DNA of 64,000 nucleotides from Certhia americana (lineage: Eukaryota > Chordata > Aves > Passeriformes > Certhiidae): NCBI GenBank assembly GCA_018697195.1, contig CM031857.1, forward strand, positions 67,879,776 through 67,943,775, in the 5' to 3' direction. A program made the translations under genes and the position numbers. The notes beneath the pieces were generated by a model. It saw only the letters and a list, made by a program, of their open reading frames with translations. It was not told the origin of the DNA and ran no database searches. This document shows, one piece after another, positions 1-13,258 of this stretch. Positions within the stretch are counted from its first letter, which is position 1; the number at the start of each line of letters is the position of its first letter.

Positions 1-1565
1 AGCCTGATGTTTGGTACATGTTTTGGAGGTGAGAAAAGGCAAACTGACATTTGAAAATAGTGTTGTCATCCCTTTCTCTTTAGAAAGTACTGTGTCTCTT
101 GAGTTGCTCTATAAAGGATTTAGAAGAAATAAGAGTGGATAACTTTTTTTTCTTTTTTTAATAATAAACACAATTTTTTTTTGCATTGCAAATACCTTCG
201 GTTTGAATTTTAGAAGGAAGGTGATGACTAGTATATTGTTCATGGAGTTTATGCCTTAGAAGTGTGTTATGTGTGCACAGAGTCTACCTGCCAGACTAGG
301 TTTCTCAGAAAACAGGCTTAATTTAAAATCCAAATTATGTATAAACATGAGATATATGCTGAGCTGCTCAGCTGTGCCAAAATAGTAGCAATCTTGCTCC
401 TGCTTAGATGCAGACTGTCACAGGATATTCACTGGTGTAGATGTGGGATTGTACCCAAAATGCCACTGCCCATGTAGAGTTTGTTGGGTCAAAAACTGCA
501 GGAGGAGGGTGGTTGGGGAGGGGATCTGTGGGAGATGACCCAGAGACCTCAGGGAGGTGTCTCACCACGCATTACACTGAGCACATCAACTATGCCACTC
601 AAGAAGACACTGGGGAGAGCAGGCAGGACATCTCCAGCTGTTCTAATCACTGGTGTTTGGGCAACTGGGAACCTCTACTTGGGCCTTAGCATGGCTGATA
701 CCATTAACCTGCTCTTTGGTTCCTGGTTTCTAGCATACCTCAATGTACCCAGTTATGCTATGGTTACAAAACCATGCATCTAGCTTTGGCCCTTAGACCT
801 TGGGCTTGTAACACATTTTCACAGCTTCTTAAAACAAATGGGTTAAATACCCCTGATTTTAATCCAATTATTTCTGTGCCTAAAATGATTGATGCTTTGA
901 AGGCTTCCTGCAACAATACATAGGCCTAGTCGGACTCGTTCTTCCTCTTTCAATTTTTCTTTTAAGTATCCTAAGTGATGGTTGTCACTAGAACCAGGAA
1001 TCCAGACACATTGACATCAAAAGCAATTGTAATATGTATGTGGAAACAAGGGTGGGGGGAAGAGTGGAAGGAAGAGGAGCACTTTGAAGATGTCATGATA
1101 ACTCAGGCATGTTTAGATTCAGTAAGTAGGTGTGCCTTTTTCTGTATCCTGCTCATCTGCAGAGTAGGATGTTTGAAGAGAGAGAAAAACGAAATGTTAT
1201 TTCCAGTAAAGGGGAGGAGATTTGACAATGGCAAAATCATTATGAAGAAAACAAGAAGTGGAGGGAACATTAGAATTTTTAGCCAGGAAATAACTGGGAA
1301 AAAGGGTGTATGTATTTGAAAGAAAGAGGAAAATTGCTGCTTTTTTTGTTTTCCAAAGCACTGATGTCTATAATTTATTTGTGACTGAATTTTATAAAAG
1401 TGTTGCGACAAATATAAGGCTGGAACTGAATAATAATTTCCCCTATTATTTTGGTTATTTGCCAGCAACGTGATTGAAATGTAAATGTAATGCACGTGTA
1501 AATTCAACCTATATTTGCAACTAAACAATTTGGTTGTTTAATTGGGAACAGATAGATGGACTCTG
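1..1565. other. No gene recognised; AT-rich downstream intergenic DNA
   Basis: AT-rich sequence with only short spurious frames. The part at about 440-780 is richer in G and C and may be an old repeat, but I could not assign it to a family. Confidence 0.5.
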
Positions 1566-1569
1566 TCCA

Positions 1570-2130
1570 TCTCTTGAGATTTTGGTAGAGGTGTAACATG
1601 GGACCCATGTGCTGAGGTGGCCTCTGGTGTATCCCACAACCAGCAGACCAGTCATTAATCCTCCCCTAACTTTCCCTTGCTGTGCCAGCCCTCATGGTCC
1701 CAACAAAATGAGAGCCATGATGGAGGTGCGCCCACAAGGGTTTAGTAAAGGCTCTATATCATGTCTGCTGAGAGCATGGGAGAAACCATTTCCTAAGTGG
1801 ATGTCAACCACAAAATTGGCATCTGTGTTCAGTACGGCACACCACGCAGCGAAGCATTTGTAGCAACATGGCAGTGGCACGTTAAAGGCCAGGAGCTGTG
1901 ATTTTCCACAGTGACAATGCTCATGTATCACTGCAGAGAGTTTCTTCCAGCACTTCTATTCTTCAACCTTTCCAAGCCTGCTGGCAAGGTGAGAACAACC
2001 AGAAATACCACAATCACAGCTGGAGTGCTTATGCACTTGGCTCCAGAAGTATGGATATCCAGTAGGATTGCAAGGAGGCAATGCAGCTAGTTCAAGAGCT
2101 GTTAGTAATTACAAGAGTAGTTTTTATTTT
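1570..2130 (+). mobile_element. Possible DDE-type transposase/integrase relic
   Basis: A short plus-strand stretch near 1890-1935 reads as ...VIFHSDNAHVSLQ..., resembling the second catalytic Asp region (HxDNA or HSDxG type) of mariner-like or IS3/integrase-like enzymes. The surrounding frame is broken by stops and shifts and no terminal repeats were found. Family assignment is uncertain and the resemblance may be chance. Confidence 0.25.
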
Positions 2131-2512
2131 TTGATGTTTTCAGGGCTTTATCCATTTTTAAAAAAGAAAAAAAAAGTGCTTCTACTTTTTTCCCGTGAAG
2201 TTAAGGATTTATCCTGTAATCCAGATCATAAAGCTGCAATTTCAACATTTTTCTTTTTCTTTCCTTTTTTTCCTTTTCTGAAATGATCTTGACTCCTGCC
2301 ACTCATTTGGCTGAAACTCCACTAAATTTGTAATATTATAAGTACCTTTCATTCTCACATGTGAAGAATTGAAGTATTTAAGAGAAAATGAAACAGTGTT
2401 AGTAAAAGACAATGAAAGAAAGTATCAAAATACCCCAGGTATCTAGAGGTACATAGGGTATTTAAAATGTCAAAATGAATTAAAATAATTTTAAAATTAT
2501 TTGTTCAACAGT

Positions 2513-2514
<2 letters not shown>

Positions 2515-2545
<31 letters not shown>
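2515..2545. repeat. (TA)n microsatellite
   Basis: Uninterrupted TA dinucleotide run of about 30 bases. Confidence 0.95.
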
Positions 2546-2548
<3 letters not shown>

Positions 2549-2939
2549 TGAATATAAAGCTGTGTGCTGCAGGTGGGAGATCAGCCATCTAACTTGAAAA
2601 ACATTCATATTGATTAGTGCCAGGTCAATCTTTCCTAATTTTTGCTCTAAGTATTGCCCATTTGAGTCTGGTCTGAAGACACAGATTCATTAAGTTTCAA
2701 TGGTCTATTTCCCTCCAGATGTTTGTAACCACCTCTATGGTATTTACTGCCCTATATCCAGCCCTAAAGCAATTTGTGAATACTTAATTAATTTCAGGAA
2801 AAATTGATTGGATTCATTTCTTTAGTTTAAGCAGTTTACCTGGTTTGCTTTGTCTGAACTGGATTAGGAAACCTTAATATAAACTGTTCTTCTAGCAGAA
2901 TTGTAGAAATGCTGAACTCTTTGGCAGTGACTTCCGTAG

Positions 2940-3960
2940 CAAGACCTCACTCAAAGGAGCAGGGCAGGGCAGGGCAGTGATCTCCAGGGACAGCTCCTCA
3001 AAGCACAAGAGGACCATCCGGATGTGCAGGAAACAGCAGGTGTGGCAGGCGGCCAACTCAGCCGAACAGGGAACTTGAACTCCTGGCTGAGCTCAAACAC
3101 AAAATGGAAATACACAGAAAATGGAAGTGAGAATCAGCTAAGAAGTATGGAAGCTGGAGCTTGAAAAGGTGAAAACCCAAGTCGGGCTGGAGTTTAAACA
3201 ACTGGGGAGAGATAGGAAAGGCAATGAGAAGGACTTCTATAGGTAATTGGGAGCAAAAAGAAAACCAACAAAAATACAAATCCGTCACTGAATAGGATGG
3301 ATGACTTAATGATGAAGGATAAAGACAGATTGACAGAGTGACTTGGTTCTTACTGGAAAGTTTTGCAGCTTCCTAAATATCTGTGCCAGAGTCTGGGGGA
3401 GAGAACTGTTACCCCTAGTAGGGTGGGTTGGAATTAGAGACCACTTAAACAAATTGGACATGTGCATTCTGTCCATAGGGCAGGACAGAATGCCCTCAAA
3501 GATTGCTGAGGGAGCTGGTTTATGGCATTGGGTTACTCTTCAGAATGGCCTTTGAAAAGCAGTAGAGAGTGCAAGAGGTTCTTGAAAATGTGAGCAAGAC
3601 AAATGTCATGTACACCTTCAGAAAGTACAAAGAAGAGTGTCTGGGAGACTAGAGGCCAGTCAGCTTCACTTCTGTTCTCTATAACTTCTGTGGGGAAGTT
3701 ATAGAGAAAATCCTTCTGGAGATCATTTCCAGGTACATGGAGGAAAAGAATGTGATTTATCAAGGGTAAATCATGCCTAACCAAATTTGATTGCCTTCTA
3801 TAACAGAATGGCTGGCTCTGTTGTTGAAGGGAAAGCAGTGGGTGTCCATGACTGCTGAAAAAGTTGAAGAGATCTCTGGAGGTACTGATATGTAGACAAG
3901 AGACTTATAAAAAGGCAAAAGACAATATATTACATAACTTCTCTGAACCATATTGCTTTT
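2940..3960 (+). mobile_element. CR1 LINE fragment, ORF2 linker to RT region, degraded
   Basis: Plus-strand similarity to CR1 ORF2: the part at about 3080-3300 matches the segment between endonuclease and reverse transcriptase (GAGCTCAAACACAAAATGGAA, then TTCTATAGGTAATTGG), and 3630-3860 matches the start of the RT domain (GGCCAGTCAGCTTCACTTC, GTACATGGAGGAAAAG). Numerous stops and indels show it is an inactive, 5'- and 3'-truncated copy. Confidence 0.75.
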
Positions 3961-5425
3961 TATTTTTAAAATACATTAAATAATTTAATTGACAGATTTA
4001 ATCTATGAGAAAGCATGGAGGGATTTAGTTTGCAAATTTTATTATTTAGTGATGAGTAAGTGCTTATGTTTCACTTTATTCTTCATTTTCTTACCAGCTT
4101 GCCAAATCATCATAGTAGTCAGTAACAGTTTTTGCTGGAGTTATTCTGTTTTAAGAATCTCAGAGTTTCTTTGGAGACACATCCTTTTTCCGAAATAAAA
4201 CATTTCACATTTAAGAAAAGTTGTGGTTTTAGGTTAGGGGAGATTATTTCCACCTGGCCTCTGTCACCATGCTGCACTGCCATGAAGCTGGTGCTGAGAA
4301 AGCAAGTTGGCATGGAAGGCTAAGGGGAGGAACACCAGAGCCACACATCAAAAGAACAACTGGGATTTGTAACTGTAGAATTAACTTTTGCAGTGGTGCT
4401 ACAGGAAGTGTTCGTGCTGGCAGCCTAAATGTGTGGAGCCAAGAAAAAGAATGGAATGATGCTCTGCCCTTTCCTGGGATCAGACAACAGAGTAAGTTGT
4501 AGCCTTCATATTTGTATCCAAACATGTGCACTAAAGCTTCTACTTACCACAACCAGAGAAAAACCAAACCAAATACTGTATGAGGAATTTTTCTTTTTAG
4601 TTTGTTGTTGTTGCTTCTTCTCATTGCCTCAAAGTAGGCAATAAATATAAAAAACCTCCACACCACATTTTAGGCATGCACAAATAGTATACTTTATTAA
4701 AAAAACTACCAAGGACTGCAACTAATATATAATAGATTTTTTTTTTTTAAATGGTCTTGTGTATGATGTTAGGAAGATGTAGCTGTTGAATGTTACATGC
4801 GTTTAGTTCTTCAGTGTCAGCAAAGCTTTCCTATATGTCTTTTTCTGCTGACATGAGGGTGATACTGCTGTCTGGTGATGGGGAGGCTTTCACTCCATTC
4901 TGTACAAAGCAATGGTAACTAGATCCTTCTGAGGCTGTTTTCTCTTGCTAAACCTGTGCTGGTCCATTTCCAGATAGCTGAAGCAGCAGGATGCCTGATT
5001 CATCTGGGAGTGGCAGCCTTTGCTATTCAGTCTGCATCTCTTAGTTGTATGCACAGTACTGATTCTTATCACTCAATATGATATACATATCCAGTTAGAA
5101 GAAAAAATATGAAAAGAAATATGAATAACTAGGACTTGCTTTGAAATATGTTACTAGAGGTTGAAAAAGCTACTCTATCCCAAAGAAAACTGTTGTATCT
5201 AAGAAAAGAAACAGTTTTGATGTATGAGAAAACAGGGCAGAACAAATAATAAAAAATAAGACATATTTATGAGTGATATCAGAGATATATTTATGAGTGG
5301 TGTCAGCGAACATAATAGAAGCCAGCAATTAAAGAAAATTAATGAAAAAAGATTGTGGAATGGAAGAGTAACCACTGGGTTAAAGACATTTCTGAGTAGG
5401 TCCAAACAAAACCAATACTAACAAT
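3961..5425. other. No gene recognised
   Basis: AT-rich DNA. A poly-T run of about 12 lies near 4738-4750. Short open frames overlap on both strands and show no domains. Confidence 0.5.
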
Positions 5426-6890
5426 AATAAAGGCAGGATGACCCTAATAGAATTGCAATGACTGACATAGAGAAGACAGAAGCATTCCATAAGTGCTTCA
5501 GTTCTTTATTATGGACTGGGGAGAAAAATAAATTATGTCTTCCTGTTGGATGATGCTGATCTAATATCCTCCAGTGGTACTAAGCATAGCTAGCAGGTGC
5601 AGGACGTCACATGATTTTAAGTTAGCAGTTCGAATAATCTTGAAACCAAATTCTTGTCAAGATTAATGTTGAGATTAGTGTAAAGAACCTCTGGTTCCTT
5701 TTCAAGAAGCCTTGGAATTTCCAGAGGAAAACACTGTGCCATTACTTTAAAACAGAAAATGGATAAAAGCTCAGACTTGAATAATGCAGGACTGGCAGTC
5801 AGAGCACAGTATGAGGACAAATAATGGAGTAGTATACATACACTGATTAAAAACATTAAGATATGTTAATACAATTAATTTCAGTCAATAAAATTGAGAG
5901 AAATATATCTTGGCAAAGTTACTGAGTAATTGAATGAAGATCTGAGTATGGCTGGAGAATTGAGAAACTTCTGGTAAAGATTTGTCTTGGTACTGTGTGA
6001 GATTTTCACTAATACACCACAGAAAACCAGGTCATGCAGCACTTATTACACTGATGTAAAACTGTTCCTCTCCAAACTTAATTGTAAATATGAGTTTATC
6101 TGTGTCTTGTTTGGTTAACTGTATTTTCCAAGAAGTGCCAGGGGAGCAATTTTTGCTCTATGTAATTGAGCATTTTTACCAATAACTAGGTAAAAGAACA
6201 TCACATTTTGTCGGAAAAAAAATTGGTGATGACACAGGATAAGAGAAAAAAATTAAGAGCAACAACGAGTATCCAAGGATACTGTGTAAGCAAGAATATG
6301 AAAAAAAGAGGCATTTCTGTATAGCGCCACATTAGAGAAAAATTAGATAATCCTTAGGTATATCCACCAGGCAGAAGTGGAAGGTTACAGGGTTGCCACA
6401 CTTGGCAAAGAAGCAATTGCTACTGGAATAGAGTGTCCAGTTCTAGTGCTCAGAATTCATGATGGATGTGAATAATTTGTAGAAGGGTCAACAAAAAGCC
6501 ATGGGAATATTAAAGACCTGGAAAGTCTCCAGCAGTGCAATCTACTCAGTTTATCAGCATGATGACTTAAGGATAACTGGTGACGGTACACAAAACAGGA
6601 CAAATAGCAAAGAGCTGTTCAGCCCAGCAGTCAGAGGTCTGACAAGCTCCTCTGTCAAAAAGGTGAAGTTAAAATTCAAACAAAATAAGGCACTTCATTT
6701 TCTTAGCAATCCATTAAATTAATGGCTATATTCACTCACTGAAGAAGAGTGGTATCACTGGCATTTTTTAAATCTAGATTGAGCATGTCTCAAAAGGCAA
6801 GCTGACTTATCCTGAAGCAGAAATAACACTGTGAGACTCTGTGTACCCTGTCATTGATGGGATCAGACTGGGTATTTGAGCCCTGCTGCT
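5426..6890 (+). mobile_element. Old CR1-type LINE remnant
   Basis: Plus-strand resemblance to the CR1 RT and 3' region. The clearest part is about 6420-6560 (GAATAGAGTGTCCAGTTCTA ... AAGACCTGGAAAG), with a typical tail-side segment at 6700-6800 (TTTTTAAATCTAGATTGAGC). The 5' part (5430-6370) is much weaker and may be a different element. Too decayed for subfamily assignment. Confidence 0.5.
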
Positions 6891-8510
6891 CTTCACCTGT
6901 GACTGTATGGATATGTGCTCTGAGTGAGCTGGTTATCTGTCTGTGGTGACATGGGGATGATGCTACCTTAGATCTGATAAGCAGTACAGCAGTGTTATTC
7001 TGGTGATGAGCTCTGGCTAATTAACCATGTCACGCACAAGGGCCAGTCAATCATCTGTGGTAATGTGACTCTGCTGCTTCCCTTTGTGGAGCCAGCTCTA
7101 TACAGTCCAGAGTTGTGCAGCTGTCTGATGTATGTACAGTTCAATATAGACCCTAAGCAAATTTGCTTTTTATGTACTAAAGAAAATGGTTGCAATAAAG
7201 TGCTTCTCTCTTTAATGAAGGTACAATCATTACTGTAACTTGTATTGTGGTATTTTAAACTCTTTTATGTATCCAGATATAGCTGAGACATTACAGGGTG
7301 TCTGGTTCCCTCTGCATATTAGCCACATTATGACATATTAGTCCTGTTTTTGTTAGCTGTTTTTTTGGCTCTGATGTTCGTACTTGTATCATTTAATGAG
7401 AAACATTGAACAGAGGATTTATTGTGACATTAATCGTACTGAGAAGACGAAATTATGAGGAAATGAATAACTTCTGTGAAAAACTGTGAAATGACAAAAA
7501 TCTAATGGAGACATTTTCACAGTTGTTTGTAACTGTTTATCATATCAGTCAGCAGGTGAGTCATTGCACCAGAACCTCTCTTACTCTTAATTTACTCCAG
7601 ATAAATATTTGCAACATGCAAGTAATTATTTGTATTACTAGGTCTCATCCCTGGAATTTTCCAGAGATGTTTTCTGATTCCATGTTACCTGTGTGGGCTA
7701 GGGTAACTCTGCCTTTATTAAGGGCTTCCTACATGTTATAGTCAGTAGGAACTTCACAACATTTTTCTAAAAAGGTTTCCTAAACAATGCCAATGCACAA
7801 ATATATGATGAAAACTGAAAATTAAAATTACAGCCTTCTCACTAAATGCAAGCACAGAAACGCTTTAATAACCTGAAAAATAAATAGGAATTACACAAAA
7901 AAAATAGGTGAGAAGGCTGAGGATGGGTGTAAAAAGTAGTGAGCACATACGAAGGTTAAGTCATGGAGAACTAGGGGAGTAATTTGTATTTAAATTTAAG
8001 ATGCCTCCTGAATTATTTTTCCTTAAGTAAATGCTTCTGTCTGTTGTCTACAGCAGTTTGTACATAAGCCCCTAAATGTTCTTCTCTTGCAGGGGTCTGG
8101 TTTGGTCCTTAGGGCAAGTTCAGTGGTTTCAAAGTGGATTAGTTTTGCAAGAGACAAAATCTATCTCCCTGTGAAGTGTCTTTCATCAAGTGTCTGATGG
8201 GGATAGTAACGTGTGAACTTATGGAGTCCATGTCATGCTCAATGCATATCTGACAGACAAGTGGCAATATAAGGCTGCTGAGATATCCTGTATCGTCCTA
8301 CAGTGGATTTTGTGCTATATTAAGGGTCATGTGCCATGACTGTGCTTTGTAAAACCTGAGGACTATGAGGTACAGAATATAATCTACAGAGCAGCTAGCG
8401 GCACCAGAAAGTGTTCCCTCTGCCTTTGTCATTTTTGTTCTAGAAGGTGTTCCTGTTATAGTTTCACAAACTGAGTGAGCTGCTCATGTGACAGTCTTGA
8501 AAATAGATTC
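6891..8510. other. No gene recognised
   Basis: Unique-looking AT-rich DNA without recognisable genes, RNA genes or repeats. Confidence 0.5.
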
Positions 8511-8517
8511 TTGATTT

Positions 8518-8612
8518 CCCCTTCCCTTTCTCCTTCCCCTTCCCCTTAACTTCCCTTCCCTGAACTTCCCTAAACTTCCCTGAACTTCCCTGAATTTCCC
8601 TCCCTTGAATAT
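8518..8612 (+). repeat. TTCCC / TTCCCTGAAC minisatellite, short clean copy
   Basis: Pyrimidine-rich tract starting as TTCCCC-type repeats and passing into several tandem copies of the decamer CTTCCCTGAA with one-base variants. The same two motifs dominate the 45.35-49.31 kb array. Confidence 0.85.
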
Positions 8613-10449
8613 TGTTCAGTTCAGCACTGAGAATCCTGCCCCTTGCACACAAACAAGAAACCATTTCTTCAGGCACAGAACCTCCAGCTGGCTGTGCTCA
8701 AAGCAGTAGCCACAACCAGTTCTGCTGATCTTCTACTTCAGAGAAAGGGGTATCCCAGAAAACCGCTCTTTAAAAGAGGTGTCTTCCTGGGATAGTCACA
8801 GTGGCCATGGGATTGTTTCCAGTCCTTCCTTATTGTATCTCACAATCTGTGTTGTCCAAACTCAGAGTGGGAAGATATTTTCAGCAGAAGGCACCACAGA
8901 ATCAATTGGATACAGCATGAGCAGGAACAGAGAGAAGGGTCTGCTCAAGAGATCTGTGTATTCATTGGTAGTTTGAGCAATGATGTTTTTTATTTTCGTG
9001 AGAAAGAAATAACAACTAACTTAGAGGTTGGACTTAAACATTTCCTTGACCTTATCTCACATAATGTCCTTGTGAACACCTCAACAAGATTTATCTAAAA
9101 AGTAATCACTCTAAGGTTGTCCTGAACTTATAATGTTCTAAAAACATCCCCAAGCAGGAGCTCTCTCTATCAAGCTAGTAGATCATTTCAAGCAAAACTT
9201 TGCAAGAATCATTTGTCTGTGTGGTTCTGTTCTGCACTTTTGCAGTTTTGGGCTGTTTATAAACAGTGTACACTTAAGAAATTGAGTATGAAATAGACTC
9301 TGGAAGAAGTCTGGGAGATGGCACTGTCTTGGTGAATCAGAGACCACTAAGGCAGTCTGCAACCATCAGTGTGAAACTGTAAAAGCGAGTAGTATACATA
9401 CATATACAAGAAGCAAAGGTTAGACCAATGTATAAAGATAATTTAAAGTATTTTATCATTGTAAAAAGAGAAAAATCTCATTCTGGGACATACTGAAAGG
9501 AGAATCATATGTATGATAAATATTTGTAAAGTTCCAGTAGGAGATAACTTCAATTTTAATATCTTTTAAATATTGTGCAGTAGTTTGTCAGTGTCTATCA
9601 TGTGCCTGTTACAGCAAAATGTCACAATTTAAAGTACTTACACTGCAGTTGCAGCTGGAAATGTATAATTCTGTCTTACATAGAGGTCAGATGGTTTTTT
9701 TTTTAATGCGGCGTATGTTTTCAGGAATAATGTAAAAGTATTTGATATAAATGAGGTGAAGAAGCTGACAAGCCTTGTCAAGTAGGGAGACTTAAAAATT
9801 CCTAATCGAAGTGGACAGAGTGTTCCCTCCTCCTGTTTAATTGCTATTAAGGAAGGCATCTGCTTCTCTTCATTAACTGTACTTGACATATGTATATATG
9901 TGATGTGTGTTTCACAACTTCCTTCCTGCTTTTCAAGAAGTGCAACAAAATCAAAGGTTTCTGAACAACAGAATCACTACTTCAACGTCACTTGAAATGC
10001 ATACAATTGTTTATGGGACAAAATGGAGGAGAATGTATACACTCTCACTAGTGTCACCTTAAAAATAAGATATGCTTTTTGCTTCTCACCCTCTGTAAGA
10101 TGCAGTAAGTTCATCTTATTTAATCAGGTTATAGAAAAAGAACTATTCAGAAAAAGAATTTTTTAGGAGAGCAGATCCTATACAATGAAATGATATTGCA
10201 GTGAGAGGCACCATCATAACTTAATCCCTCTTGAAGGATACAAAAGGGTAGACAAACCCCAGATAATCCATAGAAAGAAGGCCCACAAACTTTGAATATT
10301 TAAACTAAAGAGTAAAAATATTTGTCTAGTATTATTAGCACTATGCCTGATATGCATGTGGTTTTTTTAAGACAGTGGGCTATGTTTTGTTCAGATTGAT
10401 ATAGTATTTTAAAAATACTATATTTAAAAATACTGTGTGTTGCCCACAC
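8613..10449. other. No gene recognised
   Basis: AT-rich unique-looking DNA; no repeat, RNA gene or coding domain recognised apart from the repeat copy at 10357-10416. Confidence 0.5.
10357..10416 (+). repeat. 60-bp dispersed direct repeat, copy A
   Basis: Nearly identical to 13259-13317, differing by one T in a homopolymer. It includes GACAGTGGGCTATGTTTTG. The sequences on both sides differ between copies. Confidence 0.9.
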
Positions 10450-10573
10450 TGAACTAAACTAAACTAAACTAAACTAAACTAAACTAAACTAAACTAAANN
10501 NNNNNNNNAACTAAACTAAACTAAACTAAACTAAACTAAACTAAACTAAACTAAACTAAACTAAACTAAACTA
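10450..10573 (+). repeat. (CTAAA)n pentanucleotide array with assembly gap
   Basis: Perfect CTAAA repeats on both sides of ten N at 10499-10508. The gap length is probably a placeholder, so the true array length is unknown. Confidence 0.97.
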
Positions 10574-10639
10574 ATTAGCTAAGAAAGTTCAACACATCTT
10601 TGTCTGCCAAGTATCTATTGATTTCAGCTGTCCAGCTAT

Positions 10640-11165
10640 CTCACCATGAAGTCAGTTTTGGTGTGTTGTAAGAGAAGCTTTCCAAAGTATCCACTGAATA
10701 CCAGCAGGTATTTATACACATCAGTTGTATCCTCCTCAGCCCTCTTTTCTCCAGAGTATGGAGTTCCATTTCTCTCAACCTCTCCTTATCTGTCAAATCC
10801 TCCAAAAGTGCATTTAAGTAATTAGATACGTTAAAGCAAATATTGCCAGTTCTTTGTTGATTGTTTAGAACAAATGCAATCAAATATATTGGAGAGGCCC
10901 CGGAGAGGGACTATTTACAAGGGCACATAGTGATAGAAGCAGGGGGGTACAGCTTTAAACTAAAACTACAGGTTTAGACTGGATATTAGGAAGAAATTCC
11001 TTTACAGTGAGGGTGGTGAGGCACTGGAACAGTTTGCTGAGAGAAGCTGTGGATGCCCCATCCCTCAAAGAGTTTCAGGCCAGGTTGGATGGGGCTTTCA
11101 GCAACCTGATCTAGTAGATGCTGTTCCTACCTAGTGTTGTTTCCATCCAACCCAAAACAGTCTAT
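10640..11165 (+). mobile_element. CR1 fragment with inverted 5' part
   Basis: 10890-11165 is a plus-strand CR1 3' segment (ATATTAGGAAGAAATTCC, GTGAGGGTGGTGAGGCACTG, ...AGCAACCTGATC). The adjacent 10640-10820 shows minus-strand similarity to the CR1 segment that normally precedes it (CTGGAGAAAAGAGGGCTGAG, then GTGTATAAATACCTG). The two halves lie head to head in opposite orientation. Confidence 0.7.
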
Positions 11166-13258
11166 GAAATTCCTGAATATAAGCAAGCAAGTTTTTTCCT
11201 TTTTTTTTTTTTTCTTCTTAATACAGGCAATAAATGAACTTGTTATACTTGTACAGTCTAATGGTTCAAATACTTAATCTTGTCTTTTTAAGTAGTTAAC
11301 CCTCACTTAGGATTCATCTGCACAACAGCAGACTGATACTAGCTCAGTCTTCCTAAGATCTGGGTTAAATAAAAGTTAGCCTGGTTTGCTCTGGAAGCAG
11401 TACAACTACTTCAGCCTGAGCTTGGAGAACATTGATCTTTGCAGCTCGTGGCTTTCTACACTAAACCTTGTAGACATCCTTAATGCCTTTTCAAATATTT
11501 GAGCACTATTTAACAAATTCCAGATCATAATAAATCTCTACAACTATACAAAGAAATGATACAAAAAGTTTTAAAAGCCCTTTAAGACATGTTTATAAAA
11601 CTTACTGAGGTCAGTAAAAAAGGGGTGATTTAGATTCACTTAACCTTGAGTTCATATATGCTTAAAGAAACTCTGAGATACTGATGTTACATTTAAATTT
11701 CGCTTTTTGTTCTGAAACACTCCCAAATGCACTACAAATTGTCAACAGATTTGGGAGGCTCCCACTTTCTAGCATGGAAATATGGTCACCTCCAGCACAT
11801 AACAGAGCAGATGTCTCCATGCAGAGGGTGAAACTGAAGAGTGGGGCAGGATGCTCCACTAACCCACACTGCAAATGGCAGGAAGAGAGAGGAACAGAGG
11901 AAACAGACTGTAGTTATTTGATTTGGAATTTGGCCAAGACACCTTGGCTGGCATTCCTGCTCTTTTGTAAGAGTGCCATGAAATGTCATTCTATTACAGG
12001 TTTTGCAACTCATTGTGAAGATTGGAGTAAGGATGGTCAAACCTTGAAAAGTTGGAAAATTTGGTTACTGCTAGTTGAAAGCTAGTAAACTCTTCAGTTC
12101 AGGCAAAAGCACAGTAGAAGTATCAGCAAATCACATATGCAATATATTCCTTATATTTTAACCCCCCAGCTATACCTTCTCTAGTTTTTCAGCATATTTT
12201 ATATTGTGACCATTATCCTGACTTATGCAATTTATGTATATTTGTGTATGTATTTACACACACAGAGAAGTAAAAATGCATATATGCATGGATACGTTTA
12301 GAGTAATTTAAAAGCATTTGACTTGCACATTATTACAATATCAATCTATTCTTTTTCAGTCAACTAAAAATAATTTGTTGAATTCTTGAATAAACTGATT
12401 GCATATGTAAACAGATATTAAATGGCCTCACCTATTTGTGACATATTGTTTTTTCTCTGAAGACATTTGTAAGTGATATATCTCAACTTCAGTACGATCA
12501 CTGTTATAAAGGTCAAATGCTTCTAAGATACTAAATAATGAGTTGCAAATATCAAGAAGGTTGCCATATTCTTTGTCTATTTGTTCTTTATCATGAAATG
12601 TGGTCAAACAAATCTAACAAGAGAATTTTAGTAGGTAGTTTGACAGGAAATGTCTTCATAACCTGTGTGGAGGTGCTCAATGCAGAGCATTAATGTCATG
12701 GGTCATTTCACAACCTGTTTCCATCTCCTACAAAAATATAAAGCTCTGAACTTTTTTTTAAAGTATCTTTTCTGTTGTCATTTAATTGCCAAAAGTTACA
12801 AAATTTGATGCTATGAATTATTTAAATTGTAAATTATTAAAACACAAAATTATAAAAACATTCCTAACCAATTATCTTTTGAATTTATGGATACCACTTA
12901 ATAAATGTTTGTAAATATTTTCATTACATTTTATAGTTTGGCCATTCAGTGTGAGTAGTGCATGATTTGTCAGCATTTCAAACTTTTATTAATATAAGCT
13001 GACATCCACATCAGAAAACAATAAAAATATTTCTATCAGTGTTCAGCAGTCTTTATTACTCATGCTAATGAACACAAAGTTGAAAAATGCAATAGGCAAG
13101 TCCAGTGGTTAGGCAGACATACATAGTTTGTATGAGTGACATAAATAGCTTACCTTACTCATATGAACTGATGTAAGATTGTCTCCAAATACATTAAAAC
13201 CCCCTTAAAATCCAAAATATGAGATTAAAGTGATAAAACACATTAAAAGTGGTGTGTT

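Noticed and set aside
1103..1528. 141-codon minus-strand frame
   Set aside because: Phe/Ile/Tyr/Asn-rich composition typical of chance frames in AT-rich DNA; no recognisable motif.
11684..12085. 133-codon plus-strand frame
   Set aside because: No domain or gene context; a competing frame on the other strand is of similar quality.
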